DNA of 64,000 bases from Schinkia azotoformans LMG 9581 (GTDB lineage: Bacteria; Bacillota; Bacilli; Bacillales; Bacillaceae_J): NCBI RefSeq assembly GCF_000307855.1, contig NZ_AJLR01000048.1, positions 1-64,000 on the forward strand, in the 5' to 3' direction. The translations under genes were made by a program, and so were the position numbers. Every line of letters starts with the position of its first letter. Positions within the stretch are counted from its first letter, which is position 1. The notes below the pieces were generated by a model that was not told where the DNA came from, did no database searches, and saw only the letters and a program-made list of their open reading frames with translations. Below, one piece after another: positions 52,025 through 60,016 of this stretch.

Positions 52025-54586
52025 GTGTCTGAAAACTATCGTACACGACAAGAAAGGCGAGCCTTAAAAGAAAATAAAACTGAAAAGAAAGTGAATGTAA
52101 AAAGTAAATCAAGTGCTCGCAAATTATTTAAACGTATCGTATTTATTATCTTTATGATTGGTGTCATTGGAGTAGTTGCAGGAGGAATCACGGCTGTGGC
52201 CTTTATTTTGGATGCTCCAAAATTAGATGCAGCGGCTTTGGAAATTCCTCAATCAACGAAGGTTTATGACCGTGATAAAAATTTAATTGCTGAACTTGGT
52301 AATGAAAAGCGAACGAATATTACCTATGATGAGATTCCTAAAGTGTTGGAGGATGCTGTCCTCGCCACAGAGGATGTGCGCTTTTACGATCATTTTGGAA
52401 TTGATTTATTCCGAATCGGCGGTGCCATTATCGCGAACGTAAAAAACGGCTTCGGTTCACAAGGGGCAAGTACAATCACACAGCAAGTCGTTAAGCTTTC
52501 ATTTTTATCACCGGAAAAAACAGTTAAGCGGAAGGTTCAAGAACAGTGGTTGGCCATTCAGCTTGATGCAAAATATTCAAAACAGCAAATTCTTACAATG
52601 TATTTAAATAAAATTAATTATGGGAATAAATCGTATGGTGTTGCAAAAGCAGCCGAAACCTACTTTGGAAAGGATCTTAAGGACCTTGAACTACCGGAGG
52701 CAGCGTTATTAGCCGGATTACCGCAAAGACCATCCGGGTATGACCCATATAAATATCCTGACTTGGCTGAAAAAAGACGCAATACCGTTCTATCCTACAT
52801 GGAAATGCATGGAAAAATAACAAAAGAACAAGCGGACGCAGCAAAGGCAACCCATGTTACCGACTACATTGTTAAAAAAGAAGAAAAAACAAACCCACAT
52901 GATGCCTTTATTGATCAAGTTTTAGAGGAAATAGAACAGGTGAAAGATCTAGATGTTTTATCAAGTGGTGTCAGTATTTATACAACATTAGATCCTAATG
53001 CTCAAAAGTTCGTGGAAAAAGTGTTGGATACGAATGAATATATTAAATATCCTGATGATCGCTTCCAAGCTGGGCTTGTTGTTCTAGATACAAAAACAGG
53101 TGAATTGTTAGCGATTGGTGGCGGCAGACATCAAAGTACATCCTATTTCGCCACAGATATGAAACGTCAGCCTGGATCTACGGCAAAACCAATTTTTGAT
53201 TACGGTCCGGCAATTGAACATTTACAATGGTCGACCTATCACCAAATCGTGGATGAACCGCATACCTACACAAATGGCCCAGCCGTTAAAAACTGGGATG
53301 GCCGTTACAAAGGACAAATGTCTATTCGCGACGCTTTGGCTGATTCAAGGAATATTCCGGCTCTTAAAACGTTTCAGGAGATTGGACCTTCAAAATCGCG
53401 TGAGTTTGCAGCAAAACTTGGGGTTAGAGTAGAGGACCGAATCAATGAAGCATATAGTATCGGTGGTTTTAACGGTATGTCACCGATGGACCAGGCCGGT
53501 GCCTATAGTGCTTTTGGAAACAACGGGATCTATACGAAGCCGCATACGATTAGAAAAGTTGTCTTCCCTGATGGCCGTGAAATTGATATGCAGCCGAAAC
53601 AAGAGGTTGTCATGAAAGACTATACAGCGTTTATGGTCACAGATATGCTTAAATCAGTTGTTAAATCTGGAACAGGACGTTCTGCCAATGTATCAGGAGT
53701 CCATATTGCCGGAAAAACAGGTTCAACAAACTTTGATGATGAAACAAAGAAAAAATACGATATACCTAAAGGTGGTATTCCGGATGTATGGTTTACGGGT
53801 TATTCCCCCGACTATACAATTTCGGTTTGGACCGGATATAGTGAACATGGAAAGGGAAATTATATTTCCAGCAAGTCTTCAGGCATCGCTAAGCAAGTAT
53901 TCAAAGTTGTTATGAGTGAAATCACAAAAGGTGAAAAACAAAGGGATTTTACAGTTCCTAATAGTGTTGTCAAATCACCGGTTGTAAAAGGATCAAACCC
54001 TCCTAAACTGCCAAGTGTTTTTACCCCTAGCGACCAGGTAGTATACGAATACTTTGTTAAAGGGACAGAACCGACGGAAACATCGGATCAGTTTGATACA
54101 ATTCCACCGGTTCAAAATGTTGAAGTTAATTATGATAATGAAGCAAATAAAATTGTCCTTAAATGGCAGTATGATGAGAAATTGCTAGAACGCGTTTCCT
54201 TTGTTGTTAGTACAGCAATAAATAACAGTAACTTTATCCCATATTGGTCCGGAAAAGAAATGACTGTCACAATTACTGACCCATATCCTGAAAGCTTATA
54301 TGCCTTTAAAATCGTTGTTGTTGATGATACTAACGGAGAAAATGTAAGTGAACCTGTGGTAGCGAATATAGAGACAAGTATCTTTGACCCATTGGCTCCT
54401 GTCAATCCAACTGATCCTGAAAACCCGACAGAACCAACGGAGCCAGGTTCACCTAGTAACGGCAATAGTAACGGAAATGGCCAAAATAATAACAAAAAAC
54501 CTAATCCGGGTAATGGTGACACCGGAAATAATAATGGAATCAGCGAAGAAGATATTGAGGAGCTAATTAACCTTATTAGACAATAG
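52025..54586 (+). CDS. ponA: Penicillin-binding protein 1A/1B
   Basis: 853-residue class A PBP making peptidoglycan. One N-terminal membrane helix after a basic cytoplasmic tail; GT51 glycosyltransferase (EDVRFYDHFGID, QGASTITQQVVKLSF); transpeptidase with active-site Ser in PGSTAKPIF, DSRN and AGKTGST motifs; FN3-like domain and a Pro/Asn/Gly-rich C-terminal tail. GTG at 52025 is chosen as AAAGGCAGG lies 7 nt upstream; upstream frames overlap recU. Confidence 0.95.
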   Translation: MSENYRTRQERRALKENKTEKKVNVKSKSSARKLFKRIVFIIFMIGVIGVVAGGITAVAFILDAPKLDAAALEIPQSTKVYDRDKNLIAELGNEKRTNITYDEIPKVLEDAVLATEDVRFYDHFGIDLFRIGGAIIANVKNGFGSQGASTITQQVVKLSFLSPEKTVKRKVQEQWLAIQLDAKYSKQQILTMYLNKINYGNKSYGVAKAAETYFGKDLKDLELPEAALLAGLPQRPSGYDPYKYPDLAEKRRNTVLSYMEMHGKITKEQADAAKATHVTDYIVKKEEKTNPHDAFIDQVLEEIEQVKDLDVLSSGVSIYTTLDPNAQKFVEKVLDTNEYIKYPDDRFQAGLVVLDTKTGELLAIGGGRHQSTSYFATDMKRQPGSTAKPIFDYGPAIEHLQWSTYHQIVDEPHTYTNGPAVKNWDGRYKGQMSIRDALADSRNIPALKTFQEIGPSKSREFAAKLGVRVEDRINEAYSIGGFNGMSPMDQAGAYSAFGNNGIYTKPHTIRKVVFPDGREIDMQPKQEVVMKDYTAFMVTDMLKSVVKSGTGRSANVSGVHIAGKTGSTNFDDETKKKYDIPKGGIPDVWFTGYSPDYTISVWTGYSEHGKGNYISSKSSGIAKQVFKVVMSEITKGEKQRDFTVPNSVVKSPVVKGSNPPKLPSVFTPSDQVVYEYFVKGTEPTETSDQFDTIPPVQNVEVNYDNEANKIVLKWQYDEKLLERVSFVVSTAINNSNFIPYWSGKEMTVTITDPYPESLYAFKIVVVDDTNGENVSEPVVANIETSIFDPLAPVNPTDPENPTEPTEPGSPSNGNSNGNGQNNNKKPNPGNGDTGNNNGISEEDIEELINLIRQ

Positions 54587-54609
54587 TAAGTGAAAGTAAA
54601 GTTTATGAT

Positions 54610-54649
54610 AAAACCCGCATCCCAATTACTGATCGGTGATGCGGGTTTT
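54610..54649. terminator. Terminator between ponA and ypoC
   Basis: AAAACCCGCATC (54610-54621) pairs with GATGCGGGTTTT (54638-54649); T-rich on both strands. The ypoC stop (54626) lies inside the loop. Confidence 0.9.
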
Positions 54650-55000
54650 ATTTTGTTCTATCGCAAGAAGTTTTCTATATTGCTTCTCAAGTTCCTCAAA
54701 CATCTCAGATAACTGTATAAAAGAATGATAATGAGTTGGACTTTCTATCAAAAATGATAATCTTTCTTTACTGTTAATAGGTTTAATCTTTAGTTTGTCA
54801 ACTTGCTCAATAACCTCGTCACTGTTATTTAATTGAAGATTATTGATTTCAAACAAAACAGCAAAGAAATTCGCTATATGTTTTTTCATCGGAGCTCGTG
54901 CTGCTTGTGTATTGCGATCTCTAAAAAACTTTGCAATCCCATCCTTTTCACTATACCATTGATTAAAGACTGTATCTAATGGGAAATGTCTTTCAGACAT
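54626..55000 (-). CDS. ypoC: YpoC family protein
   Basis: 124-residue helical protein of the YpoC family, always next to nth in Bacillus. Function unknown. Its ATG (54998-55000) shares one base with the nth stop codon (TAATG), implying translational coupling. A conserved FPLDTVFNQWYSEKDGIAKFFRDRN N-terminus is visible. Confidence 0.85.
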   Translation of the reverse strand: MSERHFPLDTVFNQWYSEKDGIAKFFRDRNTQAARAPMKKHIANFFAVLFEINNLQLNNSDEVIEQVDKLKIKPINSKERLSFLIESPTHYHSFIQLSEMFEELEKQYRKLLAIEQNKTRITDQ

Positions 55001-55653
55001 TATTTTTTACTTCCTTTCATTCGCTTGTGCCCTTCACGACAAATATCCAATAAAGGACAAATCTCACATTGTGGTCTTTGCGCTTTACAATGATAACGAC
55101 CGAAGAAAATTAGTCGATGATGAGTTTGGCTCCATAGCTCCTCCGGTACTTTCTTCATAAGTGTTTCTTCTACCTCTAAAACAGAATCCTTCCACCTGCA
55201 AATACCCAGCCTTTTGGAAACTCGTTCAACATGTGTATCAACAGCAATAGCCGGAATTCCATAGGCAACTGACATCACGACATTAGCTGTTTTTCTGCCA
55301 ACTCCAGGAAGCTTCATTAATGACAGGCGATCTTTTGGAACTACCCCACCATATTCTTCAAGTAGCATGTTACATAACTTTTGGATATTTTTAGCTTTAT
55401 TACGAAATAAACCGATCGAGCGAATATCATTTTGCAGCTCTTCTAACGATACAGCTAAATAGTCTTCCGGTTTTTTGTATTTTTCAAATAATGATTTTGT
55501 TACTTTATTGACAAGTGCATCCGTACATTGCGCCGATAAAGAAACAGCGATTACAAGTTCAAATGGGTTAGAATAGTTTAATTCACAATGGGCATCCGGA
55601 AACATTTCTCCCATCGTATCTAACACTAGTCCAATTTGTTTTTTATTGAGCAT
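55000..55653 (-). CDS. nth: Endonuclease III
   Basis: 217-residue DNA glycosylase/AP lyase removing oxidised pyrimidines. Helix-hairpin-helix LPGVGRKTANVV, catalytic Asp in AVDTHVERVSKRLG and the C-terminal 4Fe-4S motif C-x6-C-x2-C-x5-C (CKAQRPQCEICPLLDIC). ATG at 55653 is chosen with GGAGGAG 8 nt upstream. Confidence 0.95.
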   Translation of the reverse strand: MLNKKQIGLVLDTMGEMFPDAHCELNYSNPFELVIAVSLSAQCTDALVNKVTKSLFEKYKKPEDYLAVSLEELQNDIRSIGLFRNKAKNIQKLCNMLLEEYGGVVPKDRLSLMKLPGVGRKTANVVMSVAYGIPAIAVDTHVERVSKRLGICRWKDSVLEVEETLMKKVPEELWSQTHHRLIFFGRYHCKAQRPQCEICPLLDICREGHKRMKGSKK

Positions 55654-55682
55654 GGATATAGCTCCTCCCTTCCCCTCAAAAA

Positions 55683-55708
55683 AAAGCGAGACTATAGATT
55701 CCCGCTTT
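55683..55708 (-). terminator. Weak terminator between dnaD and nth
   Basis: AAAGCG-G-GA / TC-T-CGCTTT stem (55683-55708), followed by T run on the minus strand. Overlaps the dnaD stop codon; partial read-through to nth is likely. Confidence 0.55.
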
Positions 55709-56405
55709 AAGATTCTAACCAATTATAGAAAGGAATCGAAGTTGTTTCTTGCTTTATTTGCTGGGATTTGACCCGTTGATGGCTTCTAAATTTCATCCCT
55801 TGATCCTGTGCTTGTTCAAGTGTTTCAATTCCTTTCTTTTTCCATTCAAATAAAATCCGGTCAATATAACGGAAGTTTAACTTCCCACTCATTACAGCTT
55901 CTCGTAAGGCAGCTTTTATTAATAAAGGGCTATGATTTTCTTGATCAAGCCACATCGTCAACGATTCACATTCCATTGGTGATAATGGACGTCCAAATTC
56001 CTGCTCAAACATAGTATAAACATTAATTTCAACTTGCTCATTTTCACGCTTAACCTGTTTGTTCTCAAGCTCTGATAAAAAATGCAGAAGTTTCTCCCAT
56101 AATGGACGTAATGTATAACTTTCATGTATTATACCGTCCATGCCGGTTGCACCCTCAATTTGCAAGAAACTGTGTTGAATTAAATATTTAATAATTTCCA
56201 TACAGTGCTCCTTATGACAGCTCATTCTTTCTGATAGCTCGTCAGGAGTTGGAAATGAATTTCCGCTTTCAATTGATGAATAAACGTGCAGGAGCAGTAC
56301 AAACTCCTCTTCATTTAAGCCAATGCTTTTATAATATTTCAACAGAAGCTTTGGTATTGCAACGCTCCCTTCAGCCAACCAATCAATCACTGTTTCTTTT
56401 TTCAT
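55707..56405 (-). CDS. dnaD: DNA replication initiation protein DnaD
   Basis: 232-residue primosome protein. N-terminal winged helix (residues about 25-95) and C-terminal DnaD domain (FGRPLSPMECESLTMWLDQENHSPLLIKAALREAVMSGKLNFRYIDRILFEWKKKGI). It helps load the replicative helicase at oriC and at stalled forks. GAGGTG lies before the ATG at 56405. Confidence 0.95.
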   Translation of the reverse strand: MKKETVIDWLAEGSVAIPKLLLKYYKSIGLNEEEFVLLLHVYSSIESGNSFPTPDELSERMSCHKEHCMEIIKYLIQHSFLQIEGATGMDGIIHESYTLRPLWEKLLHFLSELENKQVKRENEQVEINVYTMFEQEFGRPLSPMECESLTMWLDQENHSPLLIKAALREAVMSGKLNFRYIDRILFEWKKKGIETLEQAQDQGMKFRSHQRVKSQQIKQETTSIPFYNWLES

Positions 56406-56445
56406 CTGGCTAACACCTCTAGGATATTATAACATGTACTGTCGA

Positions 56446-56476
56446 AAAAGGCTGACCAAAAAGCGGTCAGCCTTTT
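56446..56476 (-). terminator. Terminator of asnS
   Basis: AAAAGGCTGACC (56446-56457) pairs with GGTCAGCCTTTT (56465-56476), 7-nt loop. Confidence 0.85.
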
Positions 56477-56491
56477 CATATAATTTGCTAT

Positions 56492-57784
56492 TTACGGATA
56501 CAAACGATTCAAAAGTCGTGGGAATGGAATAGTTTCCCGAACATGCTCGGCCCCTGTAATCCAGGCTACAGTCCGCTCTAGTCCTAGTCCAAAGCCGGAA
56601 TGAGGAACGGAACCATATTTACGCAGGTCTAAGTACCATTCATAGGAGCCACCTGTTAAATGATGCTCTTCATAGCGTTTTTGCATCAATTCTAAATCAT
56701 CAATTCTTTGTGAACCGCCAATGATTTCACCATAACCTTCAGGTGCAATTAAATCAGCACATAATACGACCTCAGGACGTTTCGGGTCTGGTTTCATATA
56801 GAAGGCCTTTATTTTTGCCGGATAATGTGTAATAAATACTGGTTTATCAAATTCTTCCGCAATCGCAACTTCGTGTGGAGCACCAAAATCTTCTCCCCAC
56901 TCGATATCATTTATTCCCTTTTTCTTTAATATTTCAATTGCCTCATCATAAGTAATCCGAGGAAAAGGAGCCTTAATATTCTCAAGCTTAGATAAGTCAC
57001 GTCCCAATGTGTTCAACTCTAATTTACAATTCTTTAAAACAGACTGAACGATAAAGCTGACATATTGCTCTTGAATTTCTAAGCTTTCATCATGTTCAAC
57101 AAAAGCCGCCTCCGGTTCAATCATCCAAAATTCAATTAAATGTCTTTTTGTCTTTGATTTCTCGGCACGAAATGTTGGACCAAAAGAGAATACTCTACCT
57201 AAAGCCATCGCTGCCGCTTCCAAATAAAGTTGTCCGCTTTGCGATAAATAGGCATCATCATCAAAATACTTAGTATGGAATAATTCACTGCCACCTTCTG
57301 CAGAAGTACCGGTTAAAATTGGTGGGTCAACCTTAACAAATCCGTTATCATTAAAAAATTGATACGTAGAGCGGATAATTTCATTTCTAATTTTCATAAT
57401 GGCATGCTGGCGCTTTGAACGAAGCCAAAGATGACGATGATCCATTAAAAATTCAACGCCATGCTCTTTTGGAGTAATCGGATAATCTACAGATTCATGT
57501 ATGACTTCAATATTTTTCACAGCTAGCTCATAGCCAAATGGCGAGCGGTCATCTTCTCGAACTGTCCCTGTTACCCACAGTGATGTTTCTTGGGTAATTG
57601 CTCTTGCTTTTGCAAAAACGTCTTCTTCCACTTCTTCTTTAACAACAACTCCTTGGATGAACCCTGTTCCATCGCGAAGTTGTAGAAAGGCAATTTTCCC
57701 GCTCGAGCGTTTATTTGCCAGCCAAGCTCCAATCGTTACCTCTTGTCCAACAAAATTGCTTACTTTTGAAATCGTTGTTTTCAT
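56492..57784 (-). CDS. asnS: Asparaginyl-tRNA synthetase
   Basis: 430-residue class II synthetase charging tRNA-Asn. N-terminal OB-fold anticodon domain (about 15-100) and class II core with motif 2 [21 protein letters not shown] and motif 3 [15 protein letters not shown]. No T-box leader is visible ahead of it. Confidence 0.97.
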   Translation of the reverse strand: MKTTISKVSNFVGQEVTIGAWLANKRSSGKIAFLQLRDGTGFIQGVVVKEEVEEDVFAKARAITQETSLWVTGTVREDDRSPFGYELAVKNIEVIHESVDYPITPKEHGVEFLMDHRHLWLRSKRQHAIMKIRNEIIRSTYQFFNDNGFVKVDPPILTGTSAEGGSELFHTKYFDDDAYLSQSGQLYLEAAAMALGRVFSFGPTFRAEKSKTKRHLIEFWMIEPEAAFVEHDESLEIQEQYVSFIVQSVLKNCKLELNTLGRDLSKLENIKAPFPRITYDEAIEILKKKGINDIEWGEDFGAPHEVAIAEEFDKPVFITHYPAKIKAFYMKPDPKRPEVVLCADLIAPEGYGEIIGGSQRIDDLELMQKRYEEHHLTGGSYEWYLDLRKYGSVPHSGFGLGLERTVAWITGAEHVRETIPFPRLLNRLYP

Positions 57785-57885
57785 TCTTTTTACCTCCTAC
57801 TATACCGAAGCAATAAAGTTAAAGTAATAGTTAATAGTACTTGGTTATCATTGTATTATTTACCTATTCATTTTATACAGAAAAG

Positions 57886-57909
57886 AGGCGGGGTAAACTT
57901 ACACCGCCT
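57886..57909 (-). terminator. Hairpin between aspB and asnS
   Basis: AGGCGG (57886-57891) pairs with CCGCCT (57904-57909) with inner GTAA/TTAC; short T run on the minus strand. Probable partial terminator. Confidence 0.6.
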
Positions 57910-57922
57910 TACTCTCCCGATT

Positions 57923-59107
57923 TTATTTGATTTTGTTTTCCATAAAACGTTTAATTCTAGCTACCGCTTTTTCAAGAAGATCTAATGATGTTGCATAAGA
58001 TAGACGTACGTTTTCAGGTGCACCGAATCCAGAACCAGGAATTATAGCAACCTTTTCTTCATCTAATAACGCTTTTACTAATGAATCAACATCGTCGTAA
58101 CCAGCCAATCTAGCTGCCTCACTTGCATTCGGGAATAAATAGAAAGCACCTTGCGGCTTCACACATTGGAATCCTGGAATTTCCATTAGCTGTTCATAGA
58201 TTTTATTTAAGCGCTCTTCAAATGCCTTTTTCATTTCATGAACGGGCTCTTGCGGTCCAGTATAGGCAGCGATGGCAGCATATTGTGAAATTGATGTTGG
58301 ATTGGATGTACTGTGACTTGCTAAGTTAGTCATCGCTTTTATGATTGTGCTGTCACCAGCTGCATATCCAATACGCCAGCCTGTCATGGAATGTGACTTT
58401 GAAACTCCGTTAATAATGATGGTTTGTTTCTTAAGCTCAGGTGATAGCGTTGCAATTGATACATGCACATTATCACCATAAACTAACTTCTCATATATTT
58501 CATCGGAAACAATGAGAATATTATGTTCAAGGGCAATTTCACCTAATGCTTTTAACTCCTCAGCAGTATAGATCATCCCCGTAGGGTTACTAGGAGAGTT
58601 AATTACAACAGCTTTTGTCTTTGGTGTAATCGCAGCCTTAAATTGTTCTGGTGTAATTTTAAAATCATTTGCTTCTTTACCTTCAACTAAGACAGGAGTA
58701 CCTTCAGCTAATTTTACGAATTCAGGATAGCTAACCCAATATGGTGTTGGGATAATTACTTCATCACCTTGGTTAAGAATAACTTGGAATAATGTATATA
58801 AGGCGTGCTTTGCTCCCACACAAACAATAATCTCATTCCCGGCATAAGTAAGGTTTTGATCTTTTTTAAACTTCTCAATAATTGCATCCTTTAATGCCAC
58901 TAAACCACCAGAAGGTGTGTATTTTGTTTGACCTTCATTCATTGCTTTAACGGCGGCCTCAATAATGTGCTGTGGTGTGTTAAAATCTGGTTCCCCAGCA
59001 CCAAGACCTATAACATCATGGCCCGCATCCTTTAATGCTTTAGCCTTTGCAGTAATTTCAAGTGTTGTAGATGGTGTTAAGGATGATACACGATTTGCTA
59101 ATTCCAT
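57923..59107 (-). CDS. aspB: Aspartate aminotransferase
   Basis: 394-residue class I aminotransferase (PLP). Conserved NSPSNPTG, the Lys in VSKSHSMTGWRIGYAAG that binds PLP, and C-terminal RLSYATS. It makes aspartate from oxaloacetate and glutamate. Starts 2 nt after ypmB. Confidence 0.95.
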   Translation of the reverse strand: MELANRVSSLTPSTTLEITAKAKALKDAGHDVIGLGAGEPDFNTPQHIIEAAVKAMNEGQTKYTPSGGLVALKDAIIEKFKKDQNLTYAGNEIIVCVGAKHALYTLFQVILNQGDEVIIPTPYWVSYPEFVKLAEGTPVLVEGKEANDFKITPEQFKAAITPKTKAVVINSPSNPTGMIYTAEELKALGEIALEHNILIVSDEIYEKLVYGDNVHVSIATLSPELKKQTIIINGVSKSHSMTGWRIGYAAGDSTIIKAMTNLASHSTSNPTSISQYAAIAAYTGPQEPVHEMKKAFEERLNKIYEQLMEIPGFQCVKPQGAFYLFPNASEAARLAGYDDVDSLVKALLDEEKVAIIPGSGFGAPENVRLSYATSLDLLEKAVARIKRFMENKIK

Positions 59108-59109
59108 TG

Positions 59110-59643
59110 CTAAATTTCCTCCTCAAAGCGGTCTTTTTTAAGACTGTACCTTTTCACAAATGATCCATCTTCAAATTTCATAAAATAATATGTATAACGC
59201 TTTTCTTGGTCTAAATAAGTGACTTCCCAAAGCGGCGTTGTCTCAGTTCTATTTGTCCGATTATCCTTCATTACTTCAGCACCAAGTCTTATATCAATTA
59301 ATTTTAAAGGATTTTGATTCGCAATCACATATTTTTTTACTTTTTCTATTGACCACCCTTCACTGGCCTTTTTTGTAATCAACTTCCCCTGTTTTGAATC
59401 TGGTACCCAAACGATGATATCCTCATCTTTATCGTTTGTTCCATAAAGTACGGTATAAGCCAATCTTCCATGGTAGTACTCTGCATCATAAATAGATGAC
59501 AATCCTTTTACATTTTCTTCAGCAAAAGCAATTGCTTTTTTCTCACCTTTTTTTTGGAAGCTCATACTTTCATGATAAATGTGGGAAGCCTGCCAAATTA
59601 TGATAATCATTAATAAGGGTATTATATACAACCATTTTTTCAT
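59110..59643 (-). CDS. ypmB: YpmB, membrane-anchored DUF5590 protein
   Basis: 177-residue protein with one N-terminal membrane helix (about residues 4-20) and an extracytoplasmic domain of two similar PepSY-like repeats (AIAFAEENVKGLSSIYDAEYYHG and the one beginning ANQNPLKLIDIRLGAEVM). Role unknown; conserved next to aspB in Bacillus. Confidence 0.85.
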   Translation of the reverse strand: MKKWLYIIPLLMIIIIWQASHIYHESMSFQKKGEKKAIAFAEENVKGLSSIYDAEYYHGRLAYTVLYGTNDKDEDIIVWVPDSKQGKLITKKASEGWSIEKVKKYVIANQNPLKLIDIRLGAEVMKDNRTNRTETTPLWEVTYLDQEKRYTYYFMKFEDGSFVKRYSLKKDRFEEEI

Positions 59644-59652
59644 AGTAAACCT

Positions 59653-59823
59653 CTAAGTTTGATATATAGTAAAAATTGCTTTATTCGGGTCTTCTTGGTC
59701 AAGAGCCAACCCAAACATTACATCCCTTTCCTTCAGTGTTCGATTCAAAATATCAACAATTTTATAAAGATCCGGTGAATTTTGAATCCGTACTGTCGCC
59801 AAGACCTCCACTTTACTATTCAT
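59653..59823 (-). CDS. ypmA: YpmA family protein (DUF4264)
   Basis: 56 residues, MNSKVEVLATVRIQNSPDLY then KIVDILNRTLKERDVMFGLALDQEDP, a small alpha/beta protein conserved between dinG and ypmB in Bacillus. Too short for many callers. ATG at 59823 with a GGGGAG site before it. Function unknown. Confidence 0.85.
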   Translation of the reverse strand: MNSKVEVLATVRIQNSPDLYKIVDILNRTLKERDVMFGLALDQEDPNKAIFTIYQT

Positions 59824-59976
59824 ACGCTCCCCCTAAGATCAAGATAAACAAATTTTGTTACACATATCGTTAACCGTAAAAGTGAAATATAGTATTAAGA
59901 AATAAGTTTTTTACTTCGTCTCTTTTCCCATTATACAATATTTAATAAAAACTATCTCCTTCCAACACCATAATTT

Positions 59977-60000
59977 GGGGCTTAAGGTAGCCCCTTTTTT
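59977..60000 (+). terminator. Hairpin below dinG
   Basis: GGGGCT (59977-59982) pairs with AGCCCC (59989-59994), followed by six T on the plus strand although flanking genes are on the minus strand. It may still end dinG transcription weakly in the other direction. Confidence 0.5.
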
Positions 60001-60016
60001 CTTTTGAAAAAATGTC

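Noticed and set aside
57785-57922. T-box leader in front of asnS
   Set aside because: The gap is only about 138 nt, contains the aspB hairpin, and shows no T-box sequence.
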